From Roseibium aquae (lineage in GTDB: Bacteria > Pseudomonadota > Alphaproteobacteria > Rhizobiales > Stappiaceae): DNA of 64,000 nucleotides. Shown here piece after piece: positions 52,150 through 62,835 of the stretch (positions within the stretch are counted from its first letter, which is position 1; each line of letters begins with the position of its first letter). Below the pieces are notes generated by a model, which was not told the DNA's origin, searched no databases, and saw only the letters and a program-made list of their open reading frames with translations. The stretch covers positions 124,001-188,000 of the forward strand of contig NZ_VXDC01000004.1 in assembly GCF_008711285.1 (NCBI RefSeq), given 5' to 3'. The translations under genes and the position numbers were made by a program.

Positions 52150-53288
52150 GTTCGGCAGTGAAATCTGGGCGGGCCGCTGCTTTGTTGAGCGATGGTCCGA
52201 CCATTTTGGACGCACTTCCCCATCCGGTGCTTTTGGTCGCCCCGGACGGTGTGATTGAATCCGCGAACATGGCGGCCGAAATCTTCATGCGGGCAAGTGT
52301 GGCTGTCCTGCGCCGTCATCCGATCAGCGACTTCGTTCCGTTCGGCAGCCCGCTCTTGACGCTGATCGATCAGGTGAGGGACCGTGGCGCGGCCGTAAAC
52401 GAGTACAAGGTCGACATCGGAAGCCCGAAGATTGGTGCTCCAAAGGTGGTCGACATCAATGCCGCGCCCGTGACGGACCGCCCCGGAGCCGTCGTACTCA
52501 TGTTTCAGGAGCGGACCATGGCGGAAAAGATCGACCGTCAGCTCAGCTCGCGGGGGGCGGCCCGCACCGTGACCGGGCTTGCCGCAATGCTGGCGCATGA
52601 AATCAAGAATCCGCTGTCCGGGATTCGCGGCGCGGCGCAGCTTCTGGAGCAATCGGCCAATGAGGATGACCGGGCACTGACGCAGCTGATCACGAATGAA
52701 ACCGACCGGATCGTGAAACTCGTTGACCGCATGGAGGTGTTTTCGGACGAGCGGCCGATCGAGCGCGATCCGGTGAACATTCATGTTGTTCTCGATCATG
52801 TCAAACGCCTGGCCGACAGCGGTTTCGCACGCCACCAGAAGATCACTGAAGAATACGACCCGTCTCTTCCGGCCGTTTATGGCAACAAGGATCAACTCAT
52901 CCAGGTCTTCCTGAACCTCATCAAGAATGCCAGCGAAGCGATCGGAGAGGCACCCGAAGGCGAGATCAAGATTTCGACCGCATACCGCCCCGGGGTCCGG
53001 CTTTCGGTTCCAGGAACCAGCCAAAGGGTCAGCCTGCCGCTTGAGTTCTGTGTCGAGGACAACGGTCCCGGCGTACCGGAGGAGTTGGTTCCTCATCTGT
53101 TCGAACCGTTCATTACCACGAAGATCAATGGTTCCGGCCTCGGGTTGGCGCTTGTCGCCAAGATCATCGGGGACCATGGCGGTGTGATCGAATGCGACAG
53201 CCAGATCCGCCGGACCACGTTCCGCATCCTGATGCCTGCCTATGCCGAGCCGGCCAGCCCCCATCCAGCCCCCGACAGGACAGATTGA
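52146..53288 (+). CDS. ntrB: Nitrogen regulation sensor kinase NtrB
   Basis: 380 residues. The PII-controlled kinase/phosphatase of NtrC. A PAS domain covers about 28-130 ([20 protein letters not shown]). The phosphorylated His is in [19 protein letters not shown] near residue 155. The ATPase has [11 protein letters not shown] (N box), [14 protein letters not shown] (G1) and [18 protein letters not shown] (G2). There are no membrane segments, as expected. Begins at the ATGA overlapping the dusB stop, and ends 1 base before ntrC. Confidence 0.97.
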   Translation: MSSAVKSGRAAALLSDGPTILDALPHPVLLVAPDGVIESANMAAEIFMRASVAVLRRHPISDFVPFGSPLLTLIDQVRDRGAAVNEYKVDIGSPKIGAPKVVDINAAPVTDRPGAVVLMFQERTMAEKIDRQLSSRGAARTVTGLAAMLAHEIKNPLSGIRGAAQLLEQSANEDDRALTQLITNETDRIVKLVDRMEVFSDERPIERDPVNIHVVLDHVKRLADSGFARHQKITEEYDPSLPAVYGNKDQLIQVFLNLIKNASEAIGEAPEGEIKISTAYRPGVRLSVPGTSQRVSLPLEFCVEDNGPGVPEELVPHLFEPFITTKINGSGLGLALVAKIIGDHGGVIECDSQIRRTTFRILMPAYAEPASPHPAPDRTD

Positions 53289-53289
53289 C

Positions 53290-54729
53290 ATGCCCTCAGG
53301 CACCATCCTCGTTGCCGATGACGACGCAGCCATCCGGACCGTTCTCAACCAGGCGCTTTCAAGGGCCGGCTACGCGGTCAGGCTGACCTCGAATGCCACC
53401 ACCTTATGGCGCTGGGTGAGTTCCGGTGAGGGCGATCTTGTCATCACCGACGTTGTGATGCCCGACGAGAATGTTTTTGACGTGCTGCCGCGGATCAAGA
53501 AGTTGAGGCCGGACTTGCCGGTCCTGGTGATGAGCGCTCAGAACACGTTCATGACGGCGATCAAGGCATCGGAAAAGGGGGCCTACGAATACCTGCCGAA
53601 ACCGTTCGATCTGAAGGAGATGATCAGCATCGTCGGCCGCGCCTTGGAAGAACCCAAGCTGCGCCGGCCGGAACCGGAGGCTGACGGCGGCGAGAACATG
53701 CCGCTTGTCGGACGTTCGCCGGCCATGCAGGAAATTTACCGGGTTCTGGCGCGGCTGATGCAGACCGACCTTACGGTCATGATCAACGGCGAATCCGGCA
53801 CGGGCAAAGAACTGGTGGCGCGCGCGCTCCACGACTATGGAAAACGGCGCAACGGACCTTTCGTTGCCATTAACATGGCCGCCATTCCAAGGGATTTGAT
53901 CGAGGCGGAGCTTTTCGGTCATGAAAAGGGGGCTTTTACCGGGGCGCAACACCGCAGTTCCGGACGGTTCGAACAGGCCGACGGTGGCACTCTGTTCCTG
54001 GACGAGATCGGCGACATGCCGATGGAAGCGCAAACGCGTTTGCTTCGTGTGCTTCAACAGGGGGAATACACGACCGTGGGCGGGCGTACGCCGATCCAGA
54101 CCGATGTCCGGATCATCGCGGCGACCAACAAGGACCTCCGGCAACTTATCAACCAGGGTCTGTTCCGTGAAGACCTTTATTTCCGTTTGAATGTGGTTCC
54201 GATCCGGATCCCGCCTCTGCGGGAACGGATCGAGGATATTCCGGACCTTGTCCGGCATTTCTTTGCCCTGGCTGAAAAGGAAGGCCTGCCACCCAAACAA
54301 ATGGACCAGTCCGCCCTGAACATGCTGCGCCAGTACCGCTGGCCGGGCAATGTCCGAGAGCTGGAGAACCTGGTCCGGCGGCTGACTGCGCTTTATCCGC
54401 AGGATGTGATTTCCGAGAGCCTACTCGAACATGAACTGAGCCAACCGACCGTCACCTCGCTTGACGAGGAGACGGGTGAACCGGTCAATCTGGGCGCGTC
54501 GGTCGAGCGATATCTCAACACGTATTTCGAAACCTTCGGCGATGCGCTGCCGCCGCCCGGCCTCTATCACCGCATCCTGCGCGAAGTGGAGTATCCGTTG
54601 ATCGGCGCCGCGCTTGCCGCGACTCGCGGCAACCAGATCAAGGCTGCGGAATTGCTCGGGGTCAATCGCAACACTCTGCGCAAGAAGATCCGGGATCTTG
54701 ACGTGCAGGTACTCCGCAGCGCCCGCTAA
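53290..54729 (+). CDS. ntrC: Nitrogen regulation response regulator NtrC
   Basis: 479 residues. Receiver domain 1-120 with phosphoacceptor Asp 53 in [12 protein letters not shown] and Lys in YLPKPFDL. The AAA+ sigma-54 activation domain from about 135 has Walker [15 protein letters not shown], the sigma-54 contact loop GAFTGAQ, Walker [14 protein letters not shown] and the arginine fingers in [20 protein letters not shown]. The C-terminal Fis-type helix-turn-helix is [20 protein letters not shown]. It activates nitrogen-scavenging genes under nitrogen limitation. Confidence 0.97.
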   Translation: MPSGTILVADDDAAIRTVLNQALSRAGYAVRLTSNATTLWRWVSSGEGDLVITDVVMPDENVFDVLPRIKKLRPDLPVLVMSAQNTFMTAIKASEKGAYEYLPKPFDLKEMISIVGRALEEPKLRRPEPEADGGENMPLVGRSPAMQEIYRVLARLMQTDLTVMINGESGTGKELVARALHDYGKRRNGPFVAINMAAIPRDLIEAELFGHEKGAFTGAQHRSSGRFEQADGGTLFLDEIGDMPMEAQTRLLRVLQQGEYTTVGGRTPIQTDVRIIAATNKDLRQLINQGLFREDLYFRLNVVPIRIPPLRERIEDIPDLVRHFFALAEKEGLPPKQMDQSALNMLRQYRWPGNVRELENLVRRLTALYPQDVISESLLEHELSQPTVTSLDEETGEPVNLGASVERYLNTYFETFGDALPPPGLYHRILREVEYPLIGAALAATRGNQIKAAELLGVNRNTLRKKIRDLDVQVLRSAR

Positions 54730-54837
54730 AGATCGGCCCCAACGCAATCTTCAACAGATGACTGGCGGTCCCAAGGCTTCAATGTCTCAATTTCGCAACA
54801 ATGTGTGGTAAGTGTGCCGCAGTTTTTCGTTGCGTTC

Positions 54838-54857
54838 CCGGCCGCTGACTCGGCCGG
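54838..54857 (+). promoter_or_regulatory. Hairpin between ntrC and ntrY
   Basis: A 7-bp perfect stem joins 54838-54844 with 54851-54857 (core CGGCCG on both arms) across a 6-base loop. It ends 21 bases before the ntrY start. There is no T-run, so it may influence ntrY translation or mRNA processing rather than end transcription. The rest of the 149-base gap shows nothing I recognise. Confidence 0.35.
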
Positions 54858-54878
54858 CTGCGCCAGACAGCAGGTCTC

Positions 54879-57140
54879 ATGATCTTAAGCGCTGCACAAG
54901 AAACAGTGGATGGCTACGGAAACCGGAGCCGGATTGGCCGCCGCGTAGGTCTGGCAGTCATGATTTTTGCGCTGACCTCCATTTTCGTCACCTTCGCGAT
55001 TTTGATGGGGTTGACGCCCATAGCCCCGACCCAGGGCGTGGTTCGCAGCGCCATGAGCGTCAACGCGATCCTGGCCCTGTTGCTCTTCGGCGCCATCGGT
55101 TGGGAAATATGGAAACTGTTTTCGGCCCGCCGCAAGGGACGGGCGGCGGCCCGTCTTCATGTCCGCATCGTCGCGCTTTTCAGCGTGATTGCGGCCATTC
55201 CCGCCGTCCTGATGGCCATCCTGGCCACAGTCACCCTCGATCAGGGGTTGGATCGCTGGTTTGAAGACCGCACGCGCAAGATCATCGACAACGCGCTGAC
55301 CGTTGCCCAGGCCTATCTCCAGGAACACGCCAGGGTCCTTCAGGGCGATGTGATCGCGATGGCCAACGACATCGACCGGGCCAAAGCGATTTACGATTTT
55401 GAACCGACACGGTTCGATAGCTTCTTCCGCGCGCAAACCTCTGTCCGGGGACTGTTGGCGGCTTTCATCATGGACGGGGATGGACGGGTCGTGACCCGTG
55501 TCGTCACCGACCCGAGGGCCGATGTGCTCCTGCCGCCAGCCGATACGTTCGAAAAGGCAGCCAATGGCGAGCCGGCCTTGATCGCGCCGGGTGATTCAAA
55601 CCTCGTCGGCGGGGTGATGAAACTGTCCGCCTATGACGATTTTTACCTCTATGCCACACGGGTCATTGACCCGCGCGTTGTGGACTACATGCGGCTGGCC
55701 GAGGCGGGCGCCTCGGAATACCGGGAGATGGAAATCAGCCGCTTCGGCGTCCAGGTCGCGTTCGGTCTCGTCTATCTAGGGGTCGCGCTGGTTCTCGTTC
55801 TTTCCGCCATCTGGATCGGCTTCGGCTTCGCGAACCGTCTTGTCGCCCCCATCCGCGCCTTGATTTCGGCCGCCGACGCGGTCTCGAAGGGTAATCTTGC
55901 GGTCAAGGTCGAGACACACAAGGCCAGCGGCGATCTCTCCAATCTTGGGGCCACGTTCAACAAGATGACCGGTCAGTTGCTCGGCCAAAGGGATGCGCTT
56001 CTTGCCGCGAACGAGCAGATCGACCGCCGTAGGCGGTTCAACGAGGCGGTCCTGTCCGGTGTCTCGACAGGCGTTATCGGTATTGACGAAGAAGGCGAAA
56101 TCCGTCTGGTGAACCGCTCCGCCCAGGAACTTCTGGAAGTCGCGGAAGTCGCCATCTTGAACCAGCCGATCATCGAAGCCGTGCCCGAACTCGCCGAATT
56201 CGTTGATAAAGCGTTGACAGACGGACCCGACCGCACTCCGGAGACCCAGATCGAGATCAAGCGCGGAGGCCGGCTGCGCACAGTGAATGTCCGGATCACC
56301 AGCGAACAATCGACCCGTCAGGAACACGGCTATGTCGTGACCATTGACGATATCACCGATCTGGTCTCCGCGCAGCGCAACTCGGCCTGGGCAGATGTCG
56401 CCCGGCGGATCGCGCACGAAATCAAGAACCCGCTCACGCCGATCCAGTTGTCAGCGGAGCGGATCAGGCGGCGTTACGGCAAGAAGATTGAAGATGACAG
56501 CACGGTGTTCGATCAATGCATCGACACGATCATCCGTCAGGTTGGCGATATCGGACAGATGGTGGATGAATTTTCCTCTTTCGCCCGAATGCGCAAGCCC
56601 AAGAAGACCGAAGCGGACCTGCGCAACACGGTGCGCGAAGCCGCGTTCATGCAGACTGTCGGAAACCCGGATATCTCGATCACGACCGACCTGCCCAATG
56701 AAGAAGTGCGTGCGACCTTCGACACACGTTTGATCGGTCAGGCCTTGACCAACGTGATCAAGAACGCCGCTGAGGCAATCGAGGGGCGGGAGGGCACCGA
56801 CCTTCCCAAGGGCAAGATCGTCGTGACGCTCCATCCGGTTTCGGACGAAACCATCGTGATCGACGTCACAGACAACGGTCGCGGCTTGCCCGATGAACAT
56901 CGGCAGCGATTGCTTGAACCCTATATGACGACCCGGGAAAAGGGGACCGGACTTGGGCTGGCGATTGTCCGGAAAATCATGGAAGACCACCAGGGTGGCG
57001 TGGAACTCCTCGATGCTCCAAAACTGGCCCCCACCGATACCGGAACACGGGTTCGCCTGCGCCTGGCCGCCAACGCGGAACCGGACCGCGATGAAAAACA
57101 AGAACCAGAAACTGGAACAGTGATCGAACATGGCACATGA
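54879..57140 (+). CDS. ntrY: Membrane sensor kinase NtrY
   Basis: 753 residues. Three or four membrane segments (about 28-50, 65-80, 95-118 and 285-310) enclose a periplasmic region, then a HAMP domain (near 310-365), a PAS domain (near 385-490) and the kinase with [20 protein letters not shown] near residue 510. The ATPase boxes are NVIKNAAEAIE and GTGLGLAIVRKIMEDHQGG. NtrY phosphorylates NtrX and links nitrogen or redox signals in alphaproteobacteria. It overlaps ntrX by 11 bases. Confidence 0.97.
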   Translation: MILSAAQETVDGYGNRSRIGRRVGLAVMIFALTSIFVTFAILMGLTPIAPTQGVVRSAMSVNAILALLLFGAIGWEIWKLFSARRKGRAAARLHVRIVALFSVIAAIPAVLMAILATVTLDQGLDRWFEDRTRKIIDNALTVAQAYLQEHARVLQGDVIAMANDIDRAKAIYDFEPTRFDSFFRAQTSVRGLLAAFIMDGDGRVVTRVVTDPRADVLLPPADTFEKAANGEPALIAPGDSNLVGGVMKLSAYDDFYLYATRVIDPRVVDYMRLAEAGASEYREMEISRFGVQVAFGLVYLGVALVLVLSAIWIGFGFANRLVAPIRALISAADAVSKGNLAVKVETHKASGDLSNLGATFNKMTGQLLGQRDALLAANEQIDRRRRFNEAVLSGVSTGVIGIDEEGEIRLVNRSAQELLEVAEVAILNQPIIEAVPELAEFVDKALTDGPDRTPETQIEIKRGGRLRTVNVRITSEQSTRQEHGYVVTIDDITDLVSAQRNSAWADVARRIAHEIKNPLTPIQLSAERIRRRYGKKIEDDSTVFDQCIDTIIRQVGDIGQMVDEFSSFARMRKPKKTEADLRNTVREAAFMQTVGNPDISITTDLPNEEVRATFDTRLIGQALTNVIKNAAEAIEGREGTDLPKGKIVVTLHPVSDETIVIDVTDNGRGLPDEHRQRLLEPYMTTREKGTGLGLAIVRKIMEDHQGGVELLDAPKLAPTDTGTRVRLRLAANAEPDRDEKQEPETGTVIEHGT

Positions 57141-58497
57141 TATTCTGGTCGTCGACGACGAGACCGACATTCGGGAAATGATAGCGGGCATCCTCGATGA
57201 TGAAGGATACGGCACCCGGATGGCTGCGGATTCCGACAGCGCGATCGCAGCCATCAAGAACCGGCGGCCATCCCTGATCGTTCTTGATATCTGGCTCCAG
57301 GGCAGCCGGCTCGACGGCCTGGCGCTCTTGGATGTCATCAAGAACACGGATGCCGATCTTCCCGTGGTGATCATTTCCGGTCACGGAAACATTGAAACGG
57401 CCGTTTCCGCCATCAAACGCGGGGCCTATGATTATGTCGAAAAGCCATTTAAAACAGATCGCTTACTTCATATTATTGAACGAGCACTTGAAGCTACCAG
57501 CCTCAAACGCGAGATCCGTGAACTGAAACAGCGCAGTGTCGATACGTTCGACATCATCGGGGAATCGGGCGCCGTTCATCAGCTGAGGCAGACCATTCAG
57601 AAAATCTCGGCGACCAACAGCCGCATTCTGATCACCGGGCCGTCCGGCTCGGGGAAGGAGCTCGCCGCGCGCATGATCCATCAGACGTCGCCCCGCTCGA
57701 GAAGTCCTTTTGTTGTGCTGAACGCCGCGACCATCACACCGGAGCGCATGGAAGAGGAACTGTTCGGCATCGAGGACGAGGCCGGAAACCTGAAGAAGGT
57801 CGGTGCTCTCGAGGAAGCCCATGGCGGAACGCTATATCTGGACGAGGTCGCGGACATGCCGGCGGAAACGCAAGGCAAGATCCTGCGGGTCCTTGTCGAT
57901 CAGAGTTTTGCCAGGGTGGGCGGCACCTCGAAGGTCAAAGTGGATGTGCGGATCCTGTCTTCGACCTCGAAGGACCTGGAAGGCCATATTTCAGCGGGTT
58001 TGTTCCGTCAGGATCTTTACCATCGGCTCAGCGTCGTGCCGCTGACTGTTCCCGGCCTGGCGGAACGGCGGGAAGACATTCCGGTTCTGGTGACCCATTT
58101 TATGGAACAGATTTCCACCGCGTCAGGCATCCCGCTGCGTCCGATCGCGGATGATGCGATGGCCGTCTTGCAAACCCACGATTGGCCGGGCAATGTCCGG
58201 CAGTTGCGAAACAACGTTGAGCGGCTCTTGATCCTCAGCCGGGGAGATCCGGACAGTGTGATCACCGCGGATCTCCTGCCGGCGGAAATTGGCTCGATGC
58301 TGCCGAACCTTCCCACCACCGGCGGGGGCGAGCATCTGATGTCGGTGCCCTTGCGCGAAGCGCGGGAAATGTTCGAACGCGACTACCTTCAAGCGCAGAT
58401 CAAACGGTTTGACGGCAACATTTCCCGGACCGCGGAATTCGTCGGAATGGAGCGATCCGCCCTCCACAGAAAGCTGAAAACGCTCGGCCTGTCTTGA
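57130..58497 (+). CDS. ntrX: Response regulator NtrX
   Basis: 455 residues. Receiver with Asp in LIVLDIWLQG near residue 52 and Lys in DYVEKPFKTD. The AAA+ domain has Walker A GPSGSGKELAARM and Walker B GGTLYLDEVADMP. Between them the GAFTGA loop is missing: ELFGIEDEAGNLKKVG stands where NtrC has [14 protein letters not shown]. This loss is known for NtrX of alphaproteobacteria and implies it does not activate sigma-54 polymerase. A Fis-type HTH is at the end (GNISRTAEFVGMERSALHRK). Confidence 0.96.
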   Translation: MAHDILVVDDETDIREMIAGILDDEGYGTRMAADSDSAIAAIKNRRPSLIVLDIWLQGSRLDGLALLDVIKNTDADLPVVIISGHGNIETAVSAIKRGAYDYVEKPFKTDRLLHIIERALEATSLKREIRELKQRSVDTFDIIGESGAVHQLRQTIQKISATNSRILITGPSGSGKELAARMIHQTSPRSRSPFVVLNAATITPERMEEELFGIEDEAGNLKKVGALEEAHGGTLYLDEVADMPAETQGKILRVLVDQSFARVGGTSKVKVDVRILSSTSKDLEGHISAGLFRQDLYHRLSVVPLTVPGLAERREDIPVLVTHFMEQISTASGIPLRPIADDAMAVLQTHDWPGNVRQLRNNVERLLILSRGDPDSVITADLLPAEIGSMLPNLPTTGGGEHLMSVPLREAREMFERDYLQAQIKRFDGNISRTAEFVGMERSALHRKLKTLGLS

Positions 58498-58566
58498 CCA
58501 AAACCTGACAAGGGGGCATGGATCGGAACCCAATCGGTGCGGCATGCCTGTTAAGAGGACAAGTCC

Positions 58567-59943
58567 ATGAAGGTCGTGATCTGCGGAGCCGGACAAGTGG
58601 GTTACGGCATTGCCGAACGTCTGGCGGCCGAACAAAATGATGTGTCGGTGATCGATTCATCGCCCAGGCTCGTCCAGGTTATCCAGGACAGGCTCGATGT
58701 TCGCGGCTTTGTCGGCCACGGTGCGCATCCCGATGTCCTCGCCCAGGCTGGCGCGGAAGAAGCGGACATGATCGTGGCTGTGACCCTCTACGACGAAGTG
58801 AACATGGTGGCCTGTCAGGTTGCCCATTCCCTTTTCAACGTTCCGACCAAAGTCGCGAGGATTCGGGCCCAGTCCTATCTGCAGGGCCGGTGGCGCAACC
58901 TGTTTTCGCGCGAAAACATGCCGATTGACGTGATCATCTCCCCGGAGATCGAGGTCGGCGAGATGGTTTTGCGCCGGCTGTCGCTTCCCGGCGCTGTCGA
59001 AACGGTTCGTTTCGCCGACGATCAGGTGGTTGTGGTCGGGATCATGTGCGAGGATGACTGCCCGGTCGTGGACACGCCGCTGCGGCAGTTGACGGAACTG
59101 TTTCCGGATCTGGGCGCGGTGGTGGTCGGCATTTATCGGGGCAACCACCTGTTCGTTCCGAAAAGTTCGGACTCCATATTGGAAGGGGATCTCGCCTATG
59201 TCGTGGCCCGGCGCGATCAGGTCCGCCGGACCCTTGGAATTTTCGGACATGAAGAACCCGAAGCCAGCCGGGTTGTGATCGCCGGTGGGGGAAATATCGG
59301 CCTTTATGTCGCCCGGGCGCTGGAACAGCGGCAGAAAAGCACCCGCATCAAGCTCATCGAATCGTCCCGTGAACGCGCGGTCGCCGTTGCCGATGAGCTC
59401 AAGCGGTCTGTGATCGTCCATGGCAGTGCGCTGGATCTCAACATCCTGGAAGAGGCCGATGTGGGAGACGCGGACACGCTGGTCGCCCTGACCAACGAAG
59501 ACGAGGTCAACATCCTGTGCTCGGTCATGGCAAAAAAGCTGGGCTGCCGGCGGAATCTTTCGCTTCTCAACAATCCAAGCTATCCCGCCTTCGCCAATGC
59601 CTTGGGGATCGATGCATTCATCAACCCGCGTGCCGTCACCATTTCGAGGATTTTGCAGCATGTGCGCCGCGGACGGATCCGCGGGGTGCATTCACTCCAA
59701 AATGGGGCTGCGGAAATTGTCGAGGCCGAGGCACTGGACACTTCGCCCCTGGTCGGCCGACCGCTTCGGGATATCGACTTGCCGTCCGGTATCAGGATCG
59801 GCGCGGTTTTCCGAAAGGGAGAGGTCTTGACTCCGAACGGAGAGCTCCAGATTCAGGCGCAGGATCGGATTGTCATTTTCGCGGTCGCCAGCCGTGTCCG
59901 GCAGGTGGAGCAAATGTTCCGGGTGAGTATCGAATTCTTCTGA
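58567..59943 (+). CDS. trkA: Trk system potassium uptake regulator TrkA
   Basis: 458 residues. The NAD-binding cytoplasmic subunit that gates the TrkH/TrkG potassium channel. It has two RCK units, each with a Rossmann motif: VVICGAGQVGYGIAERLA at residue 3 and VVIAGGGNIGLYVARALE near residue 237, each followed by a TrkA-C domain. INPRAVTISRILQHVRRG lies near residue 355. AGAGGA precedes the ATG. It follows ntrX by 69 bases, the conserved rhizobial order. Confidence 0.97.
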   Translation: MKVVICGAGQVGYGIAERLAAEQNDVSVIDSSPRLVQVIQDRLDVRGFVGHGAHPDVLAQAGAEEADMIVAVTLYDEVNMVACQVAHSLFNVPTKVARIRAQSYLQGRWRNLFSRENMPIDVIISPEIEVGEMVLRRLSLPGAVETVRFADDQVVVVGIMCEDDCPVVDTPLRQLTELFPDLGAVVVGIYRGNHLFVPKSSDSILEGDLAYVVARRDQVRRTLGIFGHEEPEASRVVIAGGGNIGLYVARALEQRQKSTRIKLIESSRERAVAVADELKRSVIVHGSALDLNILEEADVGDADTLVALTNEDEVNILCSVMAKKLGCRRNLSLLNNPSYPAFANALGIDAFINPRAVTISRILQHVRRGRIRGVHSLQNGAAEIVEAEALDTSPLVGRPLRDIDLPSGIRIGAVFRKGEVLTPNGELQIQAQDRIVIFAVASRVRQVEQMFRVSIEFF

Positions 59944-60076
59944 TCCAAGCCGCAAGCACCGAGCCGGACTTGTCAATTTCATTCGGGCGCGCCAAACATG
60001 CGCGTCTGGAAGCGCGTGGTGATCGCCGGGGAAGCGGGCCGTCCCGCGGGGTCGTCCAATACCAAGGGGAACTGGA

Positions 60077-60940
60077 ATGAGCCGAATTGCATTCGTGAAT
60101 GGTCAATATGTCCCGCACAAGGATGCGGCGGTGCATGTGGAAGACCGGGGCTACCAGTTTGCCGATGGTGTCTATGAGGTATGCGAGGTCTGGAAATCGG
60201 CCATTATCGACATGCCTCGCCATATGGACCGCCTCGACCGGTCCTTGCGCGAGTTGCGCATTGACTGGCCGTTGCACCGCAAGGCCCTGGAATTCGTCAT
60301 GGCGGAGACCGTGCGCCGCAACAGAGTGTCCGATGGCATAGTCTATGTTCAGGTCACGCGCGGTGTCGCCCGGCGGGATCATTTCTTCCCTTCAGGCGAT
60401 GTCGCCCCGTCGATTGTGGTGACTGCCCGCAGCGCCAATCCCAAGGTGGCCGACAAGCAGGCTGAAACAGGGATCGCGGTGGTGACCTATCCGGAAAACC
60501 GCTGGCCGCGGGTGGATATCAAGACCGTGGCGCTGCTGCCGAATGTGCTGGCGAAACAGAACGCGAAGGAACAGGGCGGCAAGGAGGCCTGGTACGTCGA
60601 TCAGGACGGCAATGTGACCGAAGGCGGGTCGACCAACGTCTGGATCGTGACCAAGGAAGGCACGTTGGTCACGCGCCCGGCGGAAAGCGGGATTTTGAAG
60701 GGCATCACGCGCGCCGTGGTGCTGGACCTGGTGGAACGGCACGGCATTGCCTTCGAGGAACGCCCGTTTTCGCTGGAGGAAGCCAAGCAAGCGCGGGAAG
60801 CCTTTGTGACAGCGGCGTCAACTTTGGTCATGCCCGTCGTGAAGATTGACGGTTCGCCGGTTGGCAACGGTCATCCGGGAAGCGTTGCGACCGCATTGCG
60901 TGATCAATTCCATACTGCTACTGATTTACACAGGTTGTAA
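60077..60940 (+). CDS. dat: D-amino-acid aminotransferase (class IV)
   Basis: 287 residues. A PLP-dependent class IV aminotransferase resembling D-alanine aminotransferase. VEDRGYQFADGVYEV near residue 21, VYVQVTRGVARRDHFFP near residue 93, the PLP-binding Lys in DIKTVALLPNVLAKQ near residue 147, and EGGSTNVWIV near residue 179 are diagnostic. It supplies D-glutamate/D-alanine for the cell wall or degrades D-amino acids. Branched-chain aminotransferases share the fold, but GVARRDH favours the D-specific type. AAGGGGA precedes the ATG. Confidence 0.92.
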   Translation: MSRIAFVNGQYVPHKDAAVHVEDRGYQFADGVYEVCEVWKSAIIDMPRHMDRLDRSLRELRIDWPLHRKALEFVMAETVRRNRVSDGIVYVQVTRGVARRDHFFPSGDVAPSIVVTARSANPKVADKQAETGIAVVTYPENRWPRVDIKTVALLPNVLAKQNAKEQGGKEAWYVDQDGNVTEGGSTNVWIVTKEGTLVTRPAESGILKGITRAVVLDLVERHGIAFEERPFSLEEAKQAREAFVTAASTLVMPVVKIDGSPVGNGHPGSVATALRDQFHTATDLHRL

Positions 60941-61148
60941 ATTGGCAGCCGGTCACCGGCACGGATCGCGCGTCGGGGGCCTTGAGACCTGAGGAACAGC
61001 AAGCGGCTTCGTCTATGGACAAATATGCGGAGCACAATAAAACTTCTAAGACCGGCGGGGGGCAGCTTCTTCCGAAAAGCACTCGCAGGCGGAAACTCGG
61101 ATGTGTGGATGCACAGCCGCATCCACGATAAACAGGAAAAAATAAAGC

Positions 61149-61406
61149 ATGGCTGAGCGCGCGCAAAACCTCCAAGACACTTTTCTCAATTACGTACGCA
61201 AGCAAAAGACCCCACTGACGATTTTTCTGATCAACGGCGTCAAGCTTCAGGGGGTCGTGACGTGGTTCGACAATTTCTGCGTGTTGCTGCGCCGCGACGG
61301 GCACTCGCAACTGGTCTACAAACACGCGATTTCCACGATCATGCCAAATGGTCCGGTCCAGTTGTTCGAACCGGCCGAAGACACACAGGAAAAGGCAGGC
61401 AACTAA
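61149..61406 (+). CDS. hfq: RNA chaperone Hfq
   Basis: 85 residues. Forms the hexameric ring that pairs small RNAs with mRNAs. Sm1 motif [20 protein letters not shown] with [19 protein letters not shown], and Sm2 [10 protein letters not shown], are intact; the C-terminal tail is short, as in alphaproteobacteria. AGGAAA lies upstream of the ATG in an AT-rich stretch. The 208-base gap before it probably carries the promoter. hflX starts at the very next base after its stop. Confidence 0.98.
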   Translation: MAERAQNLQDTFLNYVRKQKTPLTIFLINGVKLQGVVTWFDNFCVLLRRDGHSQLVYKHAISTIMPNGPVQLFEPAEDTQEKAGN

Positions 61407-62795
61407 TTGGAACCGAAGTCTCGGGATGACGACTTCTCCAAACACGATATCTCTGCCGGTCGCAAGGACCAGCGGCCGGGAGTAGATCGTCGGCCGCAGC
61501 CCTATCGGGCCATCATCGTCGAGCCGGTGCTCACCGGCCGCCGGGAGCAGGCGGACGACCTGCGCGCAAACCGCAGCCCCGAAGCACGTCTTGAAGAAGC
61601 CGAGGGCCTGAGTGCGGCGATCAATCTGGATATTGTCAGCGCGGGTGTAGTGAAAATCGCCGCGCCAAAACCCGCAACCTTGTTTGGTGAGGGCAAGGTG
61701 GCCGAGCTTGCCGGCATCGTCGCCGCTGAAGACGCGGACCTGGTCGTTGTCGATCATCCGTTGTCGCCGATCCAACAACGCAATCTGGAGCGGCGGCTCA
61801 AGACAAAGGTGATCGACCGGACCGGGTTGATCCTGGAAATCTTCGGGGACCGCGCGCGCACAAAGGAAGGACGGCTGCAGGTCGATCTCGCCCACCTGAC
61901 CTGGCAGAAAAGCCGGCTGGTGCGATCCTGGACGCACTTGGAGCGGCAGCGGGGTGGTGTTGGATTCATGGGTGGCCCGGGCGAAACCCAGATCGAGGCC
62001 GACCGCCGCCAGATCCAGGAACGGATCATTGCTCTCCAGAAGCAACTCGATCAAGTCCGCCGGACACGCGACCTGCATCGGCAGAAGCGCAAGAAAATCC
62101 CGCAGCCGGTCGTCGCGCTGGTCGGCTATACCAATGCCGGCAAGTCCACCTTGTTCAATCGCATGACCGAGAGCGAGGTCTTTGCGAAAGACTTGCTGTT
62201 TGCAACGCTCGATCCCACGCTCAGGCGGATTCGCCTGCCACATGGGCGCGAGGTCATTCTCTCCGACACGGTGGGCTTCATCTCGGATCTCCCAACCCAT
62301 CTGGTCGCCGCGTTCCGCGCAACCCTCGAAGAAGTTCTGGAAGCCGACCTGATCCTTCATGTGCGGGATATCTCACACCCCGATACGGAGGCGCAGGCTC
62401 AGGATGTTCGCAAGACCCTCGATGACCTTGGGATCGATGCCCAGACCGGAGCCCCGGTGATCGAAGTCTGGAACAAGATCGACCGTCTCGATCCGGCTTA
62501 CCGCCAAAAACTGTTAGCCGATGCCCGCAGTGACGGGCCCGTGGCCCTGTCAGCGGTGACTGGAGAGGGCATTGAGCAGCTGTCGGCCCGGATCGACTCC
62601 TTCATTGCCCAACACGATGACGTCATGACCGTGCGGGTCCCGATTTTCGAGGGGGCGTTGCTCGCGAGGCTTTACCAAATGGGCGAGGTTTTGGAGCGAA
62701 CGGATGGCGAAACCGCAGTCGATGTCGAGATTCGCGTATCGGACAAACAACGTGGTCCCTTCCGCGATGCATATGGCAGATTCGTCGTGGAGTGA
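61407..62795 (+). CDS. hflX: GTPase HflX
   Basis: 462 residues. A ribosome-binding GTPase that splits stalled 70S particles. The N-terminal HflX domain includes DADLVVVDHPLSPIQQRNLE and GGPGETQIEADRR, with a helical stretch (IIALQKQLDQVRRTRDLHR). The G domain has G1 GYTNAGKST near residue 241, G3 SDTVGFI, G4 NKID and a G5-like SAVTGEG. The start is a TTG directly after the hfq stop, so translation depends on ribosomes finishing hfq. Its ribosome site is weak. Confidence 0.95.
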   Translation: MEPKSRDDDFSKHDISAGRKDQRPGVDRRPQPYRAIIVEPVLTGRREQADDLRANRSPEARLEEAEGLSAAINLDIVSAGVVKIAAPKPATLFGEGKVAELAGIVAAEDADLVVVDHPLSPIQQRNLERRLKTKVIDRTGLILEIFGDRARTKEGRLQVDLAHLTWQKSRLVRSWTHLERQRGGVGFMGGPGETQIEADRRQIQERIIALQKQLDQVRRTRDLHRQKRKKIPQPVVALVGYTNAGKSTLFNRMTESEVFAKDLLFATLDPTLRRIRLPHGREVILSDTVGFISDLPTHLVAAFRATLEEVLEADLILHVRDISHPDTEAQAQDVRKTLDDLGIDAQTGAPVIEVWNKIDRLDPAYRQKLLADARSDGPVALSAVTGEGIEQLSARIDSFIAQHDDVMTVRVPIFEGALLARLYQMGEVLERTDGETAVDVEIRVSDKQRGPFRDAYGRFVVE

Positions 62796-62835
62796 TGCCG
62801 ACCTGGGGCGCCGCGCTGTGCTTGCGCGCCAGCTG

